Part shown: positions 18,009-25,539 of the stretch, one piece after another
Numbering within the stretch: the first letter of the stretch is position 1
How the letters are laid out: every line of letters begins with the position of its first letter
Assembly: GCF_023656745.1 (NCBI RefSeq)
Contig: NZ_JAMOKO010000003.1
Location: 99,365-163,364, forward strand
Origin: Collinsella sp. BG-O-102
GTDB lineage: Bacteria; Actinomycetota; Coriobacteriia; Coriobacteriales; Coriobacteriaceae
Direction: 5' to 3'
Length of the DNA stretch: 64,000 bases
Made by a program: the position numbers and the translations under genes
The notes under the pieces: model-generated
What the model saw: the letters and a program-made list of their open reading frames with translations, nothing else
Database searches by the model: none
Told to the model about the DNA's origin: nothing

Positions 18009-19311
18009 AGATGGTGAATTCGGCGAAGTTACGGTCGCCGCCTGCGGTGCCGGTGTCGCCTGTTGCTGCTGCCGGCACCAGCGCGTCGCCGCCGACGCTT
18101 TGCAGCAGCTCGGCTACGTTGGCGTCGGGGTTCTGGCATAGGATGTCGAGCAGCTCGATAAAGTCGCGAATGACTTCACGCGGCGTCAGATGTGTGTCGG
18201 CTCCCACACGACCGAACTCGATCTTGAGGAAGTCCACCAAGTCGTTCTCGGTAAGCGTGGGCGTCCAGCCAAAGTAGCCGGCGTGAATTTGCATGAGTTT
18301 TTCGATCAGCACCAGCAGCTCCTCGTAGGTGAGTGGCTGCAGACGGATGATGGGCGCGAGCATGTCCTTAAGGTCCTCGCGTGCAAAGCGGCCTTGAGCG
18401 AGTCGGCTGCGCAGGGCCTCGTAGGAGAACACGCCGCGGCGGCGGTCTTCGATGGAGGTTGGCGTGCCGCCCATGATCATGCCCAGGTACTGCGCCTTGC
18501 CCTGGAGTGTGTCGTTGTACATGGTCAGGATCTTCTCGTAGTTGTACTGGCGCGTGATCGCGTTGGGAATCTTATACAGATTCACGAGCTCGTCGATGAG
18601 CACCAGCATGCCCTTGTATCCGCTGCAGACCAAAAAGCGTGCAATGAGCTTAACGTAGTCGTACCAGTCGTCATCGCTGATGATGGTCGAGGAGCCCAGC
18701 TCAGCGCGTGCCTCGCTCTTGGTGCGGTACTCGCCGCGAATCCATTTGGTCACGCGGCTCATGGCTTCTTCGTCGCCCTCGGATACGGCCGTGCGATAGC
18801 GGCGGAGCATGCGGGTGAAGTCGAAGCCGTGGACCATTTCCTCGAGCGGGGCCAGTTGGGCATTGACGACCGACTCGTCGACGTCGGCGTACGAGGCGAC
18901 CCAGCGATCAAGAATAAGGTTGAGCGCACCGCCCTCGGGGCGCGTCTTGGTCGATATATTGCGTATGAGCTCGCGGTAGGTGGCAAGGCCCTGCCCCTGC
19001 CCGCCCTGCAGACGGCGCTCGGGGGATAAGTCTGCATCGGCGACGACGAATCCCTCACCCATGGCGTGCGTGCGGATGGTCTGGAGCAAAAAGCTCTTGC
19101 CGGCGCCGTAACGACCGACCAGAAAGCGGAAGCTCGCACCACCGTCGGCGATGAGACTCAGATCGGTGAGCAGGGCGCGGATCTCGACCTCGCGCCCTAC
19201 GGTAATGTAGGGAAGGCCGATGCGCGGGACCACGCCGCCCTTGAGCGAGTTGAGAATGACGGCAGCGACGCGCTTGGGCACGCGGGGTGCTGCGGATGCG
19301 GTATCACTCAT
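18007..19311 (-). CDS. sngB: BrxC/BrxD-like ATP-binding protein, SngB-like (434 aa)
   Basis: P-loop ATPase of the DUF2791/BrxC-BrxD type: Walker A GRYGAGKSFLLQTI at residues 66-79, Walker B MLVLIDELVNLYKI near 234-247, and an arginine-containing segment APIIRLQPLTYEE further on. The N-terminus (AAVILNSLKGGVVPRIGLPY) is typical of the group. It overlaps the end of the TerB gene by 8 bases, so the two are co-translated. In Shango the ATPase works with a TerB-like protein and a helicase against phage; in BREX type 2 a BrxD ATPase partners a BrxHI helicase. Role here is inferred. Confidence 0.85.
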   Translation of the reverse strand: MSDTASAAPRVPKRVAAVILNSLKGGVVPRIGLPYITVGREVEIRALLTDLSLIADGGASFRFLVGRYGAGKSFLLQTIRTHAMGEGFVVADADLSPERRLQGGQGQGLATYRELIRNISTKTRPEGGALNLILDRWVASYADVDESVVNAQLAPLEEMVHGFDFTRMLRRYRTAVSEGDEEAMSRVTKWIRGEYRTKSEARAELGSSTIISDDDWYDYVKLIARFLVCSGYKGMLVLIDELVNLYKIPNAITRQYNYEKILTMYNDTLQGKAQYLGMIMGGTPTSIEDRRRGVFSYEALRSRLAQGRFAREDLKDMLAPIIRLQPLTYEELLVLIEKLMQIHAGYFGWTPTLTENDLVDFLKIEFGRVGADTHLTPREVIRDFIELLDILCQNPDANVAELLQSVGGDALVPAAATGDTGTAGGDRNFAEFTI

Positions 19312-21064
19312 GGTCTAGGTATCCTCTCACGTCTGCTTCGTAGTCCTCAATAATCTGCGGCCCTGCCGCGCTAAATTCAATTACGGTGTCGCCCACCAGG
19401 TCAAAGAGCGCCTCGTTGATGGTATCGACGAGCATGTCCTCGCTCTGTCCCGATTGCACTACCGCCGATTCCGCCTGTACTGCGTTGTGCTCGAGCAGCG
19501 CGCGGAGATAGGCGTCTGCGGCAGGCGTGAGTTCGTTCGTGGCGTCAGCGGGCGCAACAGCTGCGAACGCGGGCGTCGGCGCGAGAAGCGGTGCCACGAC
19601 ACCAAACTGTTCGGTGGATATGGTTGGCTCGTCGGTCTCGTCCTGCCGAATGGGTGCCGCGACCGCCTCGACAATCGCGTCGGCTACGGGCTCGGCTTCC
19701 GGTTGCCCTGAGTCCGCTGCCTCGGCTTCCACAGGTGCGCCGTCCTCGCGCTCTTCGTCGATTAAAAGTGCTTCGCGCGTTTGCGCAGCGGCGCTCCGAA
19801 TGTGCCCCAGCTGACTCAGATCGATATCGATCTTGACGGGCTGGTGTGCGGCGTCCCACGAAAGCCATGCCATGATCTCGTCATCGATAATCTTGGCCAG
19901 ATATTTGGGGACCTTTTCTTCCTTAAGGGGATGGGCGGGGTCCAGCGCCAGGCGCAGGCGTTGGTCGCAGGCGCGCATCATTTCACCGAGCTTGCTGCTC
20001 TTTTGCCTACTACCATGGATACGCATACATTCCCAAAAGCCGTTTTGGCAACGGTAGATGTGGATGGGATCCAGGCGGTATTCGCAGTCCTCGTGGCGCT
20101 CGGGCGCAAAGAATACGGCCGAGGCAAACATGGTGTAGGGCATGGCCGTCTCCTCCCCAAACAAGCTCGCTACGATGCCGGTCTTTCGGTGCGTGTCATA
20201 GTAGCGCGCCATGCGGACATACACGGCGCATGCCACGTGGCGCAGATCGCGGTGGTGGCTGCGGTCGAGCCGCGAGTTACTTAGGTTGTACGTGGAGAGG
20301 GCGTTGATGGCGGCCATGAGTCGCTCCTCGCGCACCTCATCGGGCGGAAGGGGGAGCGTGGGCTCGGAGGTTTTGCGACGTTTGGGGGTCTGGTCGGACG
20401 GTGCCGGTGCCGGTACAAGGTCTCGTGCCGCGCGCCGCAGCTCGATAAGGGCGTTATCGAACATGACGGTTTTAGAGTCGCGGAGCAGCTTGGGGTCGAG
20501 CCCATGGAATACGGCGTAATCCTGCAACCACACGCGTGCAAACCGATCAATGCCGGGCTCGAAGGCGCGATAGACATCCCAAAAGGCCTTGATCTTGTTA
20601 AAACCGTCGAGCGGGTCATCTACGCCAATGCCGCAAATCAGCTCATAGAGATACAGAAAGGCAAAGGACGTAGACGTTTCCTCGACGGTTCCGCGGCGCA
20701 CTTGGGCACGCCAGGTAAAGTAGCCGCGCAGCTGCCGGTCGCTCATGGCGTTGTAGGTGGGAAAGTACGACTTAAAGGTGCCGTTGTAGGGACAGTCGTC
20801 CTCAAAGTCGGCCATCAGCAGGCCCTGGCGGTAAAAAAGCTCGGCTTCCGAAAGCCAGCGGCCCGCACCGCCCTTGGGGTCATCCTGCCAGCGCGATATC
20901 TCGCGCATTTTACGGTACTGGTCGGGGAGGAAATTCTGCATCTGTCGGCCGGTTTTGAGAATCGGCTCGTCTGCGTAGACTTCATGTGAGAAGCGGGCAG
21001 ACTGATGGGTCCGGGCCTCGGCCATAATGCGCTCGATGAGCATCTTGATGTCCTGGTCGGCCAC
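19304..21064 (-). CDS. sngA: TerB-N domain protein, SngA-like (586 aa)
   Basis: Residues ~20-230 match the TerB-N domain: FLPDQYRKMREISRW, WLSEAELFYRQGLLMADFED, YFPTYNAMSDRQLRGYFTWR and the helix LYLYELICGIGVDDP. A middle region (~280-400) has CAVYVRMARYYDTHRK and RIHGSRQKSSKLGEMMRACD; an acidic Ala/Glu/Pro-rich linker follows, and the last ~70 residues form a small helical domain. TerB proteins are linked to tellurite-resistance-type stress modules. It starts with GTG after AGGAGGAGCG and is the first gene of the trio, which gives the gene order TerB, ATPase, helicase, as in Shango. Confidence 0.8.
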   Translation of the reverse strand: MADQDIKMLIERIMAEARTHQSARFSHEVYADEPILKTGRQMQNFLPDQYRKMREISRWQDDPKGGAGRWLSEAELFYRQGLLMADFEDDCPYNGTFKSYFPTYNAMSDRQLRGYFTWRAQVRRGTVEETSTSFAFLYLYELICGIGVDDPLDGFNKIKAFWDVYRAFEPGIDRFARVWLQDYAVFHGLDPKLLRDSKTVMFDNALIELRRAARDLVPAPAPSDQTPKRRKTSEPTLPLPPDEVREERLMAAINALSTYNLSNSRLDRSHHRDLRHVACAVYVRMARYYDTHRKTGIVASLFGEETAMPYTMFASAVFFAPERHEDCEYRLDPIHIYRCQNGFWECMRIHGSRQKSSKLGEMMRACDQRLRLALDPAHPLKEEKVPKYLAKIIDDEIMAWLSWDAAHQPVKIDIDLSQLGHIRSAAAQTREALLIDEEREDGAPVEAEAADSGQPEAEPVADAIVEAVAAPIRQDETDEPTISTEQFGVVAPLLAPTPAFAAVAPADATNELTPAADAYLRALLEHNAVQAESAVVQSGQSEDMLVDTINEALFDLVGDTVIEFSAAGPQIIEDYEADVRGYLDHE

Positions 21065-21151
21065 CGCTCCTCCTCTCGAACGCAGCTACGGTGACCTCAT
21101 ATCATAGCACAGCATCAAACAGGTGTTCGAGATACCGCTGCGTTGATAGAT

Positions 21152-21868
21152 TTAGAACAGGAGGGCGTAGATGACGGCGATGACGACGGAGGGGAGCATA
21201 TTGGCCGTGCGGAAGGTCTGAGGACGGATGAGGTTGACGCCGACGCAGAAGATGAGCATGGAGCCTACGAGCGAAAGGCTGTTGAGGGCTGCTGTGGTCA
21301 TGATGGGGGAGAGCGCGCCGGCAAACAACGTGATCGTCCCCTGGAACACGGCTACGGGCAGGGCCGAGAAGATGCAGCCGCGTCCGAGCGACGCCGTCAT
21401 GGTGCAGACGATGATGCAGTCCAGTGCGCCTTTCAGGGCAAGCGTTGACCAGTCGCCGAGCAGGCCGTCCTGGATCGATCCCACAATTGCCATGGCGCCG
21501 ATACACACGGTGAGTGAAGTCGAGACAAAAGCGTTGGTGAACTCGTTATCGCCCTCACTGCCGGTCTTGCGCTTGAGCCATTCGCCAAGGTTCTCGATGG
21601 CGGCTTCCAAGTTGACGGCCTCGCCGATGAGCGAACCGAGCGCAAATGAGACGATGAGCATGGTGGTGCCGGTGGTCGCTAGCGCCTTCCCATCGATAAG
21701 GAGCATCTTTTGCATGGTGCCGCCAAGGCCGATAAACAGGACGCACAGCCCCGATGCTTTCATGAGTGTGTCTTGGATGCGCGGTGTGATGAAGCGGCCG
21801 CCCGCTAATCCCAAAAGACCGCCCGCAACTAAAAGCACAACGTTGATGATTGTTCCCAAGCCCGGCAT
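21152..21868 (-). CDS. DUF554 membrane protein (238 aa)
   Basis: Polytopic protein with about seven hydrophobic helices: NVVLLVAGGLLGLAGG, ALATTGTTMLIVSFALGSLI, LTVCIGAMAIVGSIQDGL, CIIVCTMTASLGRGCIFSAL and a C-terminal ANMLPSVVIAVIYALLF. The DGL and GE-N-E motifs fit DUF554 (YdfK/YqgA-like) transport proteins, whose substrate is not known. I chose the ATG at 21868 because AGGAGG lies 4 bases before it; the open frame runs to 21937 without a ribosome site. Confidence 0.88.
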   Translation of the reverse strand: MPGLGTIINVVLLVAGGLLGLAGGRFITPRIQDTLMKASGLCVLFIGLGGTMQKMLLIDGKALATTGTTMLIVSFALGSLIGEAVNLEAAIENLGEWLKRKTGSEGDNEFTNAFVSTSLTVCIGAMAIVGSIQDGLLGDWSTLALKGALDCIIVCTMTASLGRGCIFSALPVAVFQGTITLFAGALSPIMTTAALNSLSLVGSMLIFCVGVNLIRPQTFRTANMLPSVVIAVIYALLF

Positions 21869-21986
21869 GAGCCCTCCTGTATTGATGCCAACGTGGCAAT
21901 CGTAGCAGAACGAAATGCGAGGCACATCGCGACTCATCTAATACGTTATATAAGTGGTGTTAGGAATGATGTGCAGCATTTAAGCC

Positions 21987-23417
21987 TCAGGTGGTTGTCG
22001 GGACATAGGGATAGTATTCAAAGCGCAGTGTCATAAGCCGCTGCGGGGATTCAATAGCCGCGGCGATGATATTGGCATCGCGGGCACGATCAAACCCTTC
22101 GAGTTCGATCTGATACGAGACGTCTTGCATAATGTCCAGACGTCGCCAGGCTAGGAGTGTGTCACCATCGAATTCCAAGGTCTTGCCTCCGTCTGGAGCA
22201 ACGGCGTATAGACGCAGCTTGGCGGTGGTTGCAGGGTCGACAACCGTGACCTTTTTAATTTCGTTTCGAGTATTCTTGGCGCCCAACAAGGTGAGCAGTG
22301 TTGGGGCCACGACCTCGCCCGATGGCAAAAAGACGACTTCGATGGATTCGGGAAATGCGATGATAGCCGACTTGCGGACGGGCTGATTGGCGGCGGCAAC
22401 TTCGATGTTCGCAGCGTCGATGACCTCTGTGTGGTCGAGTGCGGCAAGCACGCAACAGTTACCTTCATCGATCTCTTGAGGATCAGCAAGCCCCAGACTG
22501 TCCGCGAGCTCGGGATCGTTTGGATCGGCAGCGGGCTCATTCGGTGCTTCGAAAGAAGCTGGGGCGCTGTTTGTCGGCGACGGCGTGTCGCCCGCACCTG
22601 CTTCTTTATCCGCGCTCTCTTCTTGTATGGTTGCGTTGATGGGTTCGTCGTTTGAGGGGAGCGTCTTGGCGTCAAGCGCGGAGGGGAGAATTCCGATGGC
22701 TCCGGATCCGTTCCACTCCATTTCGAGAAGCGCCGGGTCGGCAAGAATGCGTTGCCTGCTTTGCGCGTGGGCATCGATTTCAATAGGGCCTGCCTCTATC
22801 CCTCGTGTAAGACTGAGTGATCCGGCTGGCTTCTCGAAATGAGCGTTTGTGTCTTTGGCGCTGACGGCGTAGAACAGCAGGGACGCTTCTCCCGCCGCGA
22901 TGGCATCGGTGCCGGCTTTGGTCAGTCGCAACGATGCCGTGAATGAGAGGGTGGGCTGCGCATCGTCTGCATTCGCGGCGGCGCAGCCCAGACATATACC
23001 GCCTCCTTTCTCGAAAAACGTACCGTCGAAGGCGACCTTCGCTCCGTTCGCCGAGTCATCGACCGAAGCGATGTCGATGCGCAGCTCTAAATTGCATGGA
23101 TCGCCATCCGCATCGAGCACAACCGAGCGCCACATGCAGACGGCGCACCCCGCCTGGGAGCCGTTTGCCTTGTTCGAACGATTGATATCCACGACTATCG
23201 AGCCGTCCGTATTACGACGAAGGCATCCCGAGGTTGAGATTGCGGCTTGTGCGATCGAAAAACGCTTACACGCAATGGCACTCGACGGATTTGGTGCGGA
23301 GCTTAGGGCTGCTGGTAAGGAGTCTGCCATGACGGGAGTCGCCCAAGCGGCGACGGGCGTTCCGGTTGCGAGCGCGCCGCAGAGTGCGACGACGGGCAAA
23401 AGGTTCTTTGATGCCAT
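21987..23417 (-). CDS. Secreted protein of unknown function (476 aa)
   Basis: A signal peptide is clear (MASKNLLPVVALCGALATG, cleavage likely after WATPVMA). The mature part has CxxC-like pairs (CAVCMW, CLGCA), beta-rich segments, an acidic Pro/Ala/Asp-rich linker near residues 270-315, and a C-terminal domain with no helix or sortase motif. I recognise no family. It is the last gene of a five-gene minus-strand run of small exported proteins and lies 18 bases after the LAQTG protein, so it is probably co-expressed and located outside the cell. Confidence 0.75.
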   Translation of the reverse strand: MASKNLLPVVALCGALATGTPVAAWATPVMADSLPAALSSAPNPSSAIACKRFSIAQAAISTSGCLRRNTDGSIVVDINRSNKANGSQAGCAVCMWRSVVLDADGDPCNLELRIDIASVDDSANGAKVAFDGTFFEKGGGICLGCAAANADDAQPTLSFTASLRLTKAGTDAIAAGEASLLFYAVSAKDTNAHFEKPAGSLSLTRGIEAGPIEIDAHAQSRQRILADPALLEMEWNGSGAIGILPSALDAKTLPSNDEPINATIQEESADKEAGAGDTPSPTNSAPASFEAPNEPAADPNDPELADSLGLADPQEIDEGNCCVLAALDHTEVIDAANIEVAAANQPVRKSAIIAFPESIEVVFLPSGEVVAPTLLTLLGAKNTRNEIKKVTVVDPATTAKLRLYAVAPDGGKTLEFDGDTLLAWRRLDIMQDVSYQIELEGFDRARDANIIAAAIESPQRLMTLRFEYYPYVPTTT

Positions 23418-23435
23418 GGGGTCTCCTTAGCTAAT

Positions 23436-23717
23436 TTAGTGCGGCCTGTCCGTGTTTTGTTTCTGGCTGCGTTTGATGTGCAGACCGAGGCCGGCGGTCC
23501 CCGCGCCTGCTGCTGCGGCGCCTGCTGCCAAGAGCCATCGTCTGTCGCCTGTCTGCGCCAACGGTTCCTCGCGGTCGCCGCGGTCGAGCTCCGAGAGGTC
23601 GACCGTCACTTGCGTGGCGGCCTGCGCCTGTTCTTGCTGGGCAAAGGCCATGGCTGGCCCAAACGCTAGGATGCTGACGGCGACGGCCAGGGCGACAGCC
23701 TTATGCCGTGTGCGCAC
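23436..23717 (-). CDS. Small surface protein with LAQTG sortase-like tail (93 aa)
   Basis: The N-terminus (GTG start) is a signal peptide: VRTRHKAVALAVAVSILAFG ending PAMAFAQ. The C-terminus is a cell-wall sorting signal in order: PLAQTGD, hydrophobic stretch WLLAAGAAAAGAGTAGLGL, then basic HIKRSQK. LAQTG departs from LPxTG in the second and third places but the layout is right. Only ~35 residues would remain outside, so it may be a spacer or anchor subunit. A TTG 30 bases upstream is an alternative start. It overlaps the previous gene by 17 bases. No sortase is in the window. Confidence 0.65.
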   Translation of the reverse strand: MRTRHKAVALAVAVSILAFGPAMAFAQQEQAQAATQVTVDLSELDRGDREEPLAQTGDRRWLLAAGAAAAGAGTAGLGLHIKRSQKQNTDRPH

Positions 23718-24300
23718 CGGGCTCGACCGTCCAGGTGATCGTTGCAACCTGATCGCCTTCGCCGGTTACGCGGAAGATGTCGCGCGTGACGCGGGCGACG
23801 TTTCCGCTTGTCTTGAGCTTAATTTTGTCCTTGCCGCCGGCAATGCCCTGGTAGCCCATGTCGAAGGCTGCATTCTTGGAAAGATCGAGGCCCGTCCCCT
23901 GCGTTGCGGCGCTGGCGTTCTGGAGTGCGCCGTCGGGGCCGACCTTAAAGTCGATGGAGTTCTGTGCGGTTCCGGCTTTGGCGTCGGCAGCAATGGTCCA
24001 GGTGTTCATGGCGTCGATCTTCATGTTGGTGACATGGATGCCGTAGGCCGAATGATTGTCGATGGTGGTCGCGTCTTCTGAGGGGCCCTGAAGCGTGCCG
24101 TCGGCCTTGGCGACGAAGGGAATAACCGTCGGAACTTTGAACTCAACGTTGTCGATCTCGGTCCTGACCATTACTTTCGTGGTTCCAACGCGCCCGGCTG
24201 CCATAGCTGGCGTCGGGGCGGCGCCCATTGCGAGCGCGAGCGCGAGCCCTGCGCCCACGACGAGCGCTCTGGCTCCGTTCATGTTCCTGGTGATGTCCAT
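23701..24300 (-). CDS. Secreted beta-rich protein, possible surface or pilin-like subunit (199 aa)
   Basis: Signal peptide MDITRNMNGARALVVGAGLA... ending PTPAMAAG. The mature part is mostly predicted strands with spaced valines and threonines, ending VATITWTVEPGAHTA. That TxTWT-V-G pattern resembles the C-terminal region of WxL-like or fibrillar surface proteins, but there is no cysteine, no lipobox and no sortase motif. It stands between a membrane-anchored protein and the LAQTG protein in one operon. I cannot name a family. Confidence 0.7.
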   Translation of the reverse strand: MDITRNMNGARALVVGAGLALALAMGAAPTPAMAAGRVGTTKVMVRTEIDNVEFKVPTVIPFVAKADGTLQGPSEDATTIDNHSAYGIHVTNMKIDAMNTWTIAADAKAGTAQNSIDFKVGPDGALQNASAATQGTGLDLSKNAAFDMGYQGIAGGKDKIKLKTSGNVARVTRDIFRVTGEGDQVATITWTVEPGAHTA

Positions 24301-24390
24301 GGTCGTTCCTTTCTATTCGCCGCGGGCCGTCCCCGCGATGATTGGACGAATGCTGGTGAATTGCGTGCGGTGCCGCGTCGGCCGGAAAAG

Positions 24391-24900
24391 CTAGTTCTCG
24401 GCTTGCTCAACCCGCACCTTGACACGTGTCGGATTGCCGTGGCTGTCGAGGGTCTTGGCATCGAGTGCCTGGATCTCGATGTACGCCTCGCCTTCTTTGA
24501 TGTCGCCGGCGGGGCACGTTTCGATTGTCTTGCCGGTCTCGACCACACCGGATTCGTACATGGTCTCGTCGTTTTGGATGACGCGGAATCGCTGGGGAAA
24601 TTTATTGTCTTGGACGTTTTGCACGTTGACGCGCAGCTTGCCGTCCTCCTGCAGCTGAGCGACCGGTGCGACCGAAATCGTCATCATGTTGTCGCGGACG
24701 ATGGCGTCGAGCTCATCTTGGATTTCCTGACGCGTTTTGCCCTCGGCCGTCGTAACCGAAGCGCCCGCCTCGGGTACGGGCTGCGACTGCCAAGCGTATA
24801 GTCCTACGGCGACAAGGGCACAGACGATGGCCAAACAGGCAAGGATGAGCTTCTTGCGACGACCCAGGCCTGCAAAGTGGGGTGGCTTCTTCGCGCTCAT
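24391..24900 (-). CDS. Membrane-anchored exported protein (169 aa)
   Basis: Starts MSAKKPPHFAGLGRRKKLIL, a basic N-terminus followed by a single transmembrane segment (ACLAIVCALVAVGLYAWQS), then an extracytoplasmic domain of ~130 residues with strands such as LRVNVQNVQDNKFPQRFRVIQ and YIEIQALDAK. The ATG overlaps the stop of the preceding gene by 4 bases (ATGA), which supports this start over the much longer open frame. No named family recognised; it belongs to the secreted/surface operon. Confidence 0.75.
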   Translation of the reverse strand: MSAKKPPHFAGLGRRKKLILACLAIVCALVAVGLYAWQSQPVPEAGASVTTAEGKTRQEIQDELDAIVRDNMMTISVAPVAQLQEDGKLRVNVQNVQDNKFPQRFRVIQNDETMYESGVVETGKTIETCPAGDIKEGEAYIEIQALDAKTLDSHGNPTRVKVRVEQAEN

Positions 24901-25193
24901 GCGGCATCCTTGGCGGTATAGATGCGCGCAAAGGTGGACGGGTTCGCTCCAAAGAGCATGTGAAGCATCAGGCGGCGTGAGTAGACAAGCTCGTCGAAGT
25001 CGGGAGGGAGCTCGATGTCGTGGGTATGCGCGATGCGGTGGGCGAGCGCCGAGAACGACTCGGGGTCGCAGATCACATCGGTGGTAACGTGGTAGACCGT
25101 CGTATCGGGGAATGCCTCTTCGTCGAAAGGCAGGAGATGGGGATCGTCGTCGACTTCGATGGCGATGCCGTACTGGGGCCAGTAATATGCCAT
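24897..25193 (-). CDS. Small hypothetical protein, first gene of the surface operon (98 aa)
   Basis: A soluble 98-residue protein (MAYYWPQYGIAIEVDDDPHL, then LPFDEEAFPDTTVYHVTTDVI). The stretch GIAIEVDDDPH recalls the core strand of DUF559/Vsr-like endonuclease folds (IE-D-x-H), but the rest of that fold is missing and I do not claim nuclease activity. ATG with GGGAGGTTCCC upstream. It overlaps the next gene by 4 bases. Confidence 0.7.
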   Translation of the reverse strand: MAYYWPQYGIAIEVDDDPHLLPFDEEAFPDTTVYHVTTDVICDPESFSALAHRIAHTHDIELPPDFDELVYSRRLMLHMLFGANPSTFARIYTAKDAA

Positions 25194-25539
25194 GGGAACC
25201 TCCCTGCTTCTGGGGCCAAAACTTCTGTCGGTTTTGGCTGTCGATGCCGACGGTATCAGCCACTACTTGACCAATTGCTGACCAAATGCTTGACGGATTG
25301 GTGTCTCCGCAGGTAAAAGGCGGCAAAAAATACTCCAACTTTTTTCAAGCGACAATCGCGCGGTCGGCGACGGCGGGGCCATATGTGTCAAAAGCATCGT
25401 CTACCGAGGAAATCAAGCCGCTCGCCGAATTGCACGAACGTAAAAATCGCCAATTATGGAGACGGTCTCGAACACGTCGACGAAACGATGCGGTAACATC
25501 TCCCTGCAAACACTGTAGTTAGCTAAAGGGGGAGTTCGC
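25194..25539. other. Divergent intergenic region between surface operon and lactate/Etf operon
   Basis: 346 bases with no convincing gene. It contains an 8-bp hairpin GCCAAAAC/GTTTTGGC (about 25219-25242) and three short direct repeats at 25266-25300 listed separately. A 78-codon frame at 25286-25522 lacks a ribosome site and is not called. Confidence 0.6.
25266..25300. promoter_or_regulatory. Three helically phased direct repeats, possible regulator site
   Basis: CTTGACCAATTG (25266-25277), CTGACCAAATG (25278-25288) and CTTGACGGATTG (25289-25300) lie head to tail with an 11-12-base period, about one DNA turn. They sit between two divergent operons. TTGACC could also serve as a -35 hexamer. 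Confidence 0.35.

Noticed and set aside
24901..25338. N-terminal extension of the 169-residue membrane-anchored protein
   Set aside because: It overlaps the 98-residue gene in another frame; the ATG at 24900 overlaps that gene's stop by 4 bases as expected for coupling.
25286..25522. 78-codon ORF in the divergent intergenic region
   Set aside because: No ribosome site and unusual composition; it overlaps likely regulatory repeats.
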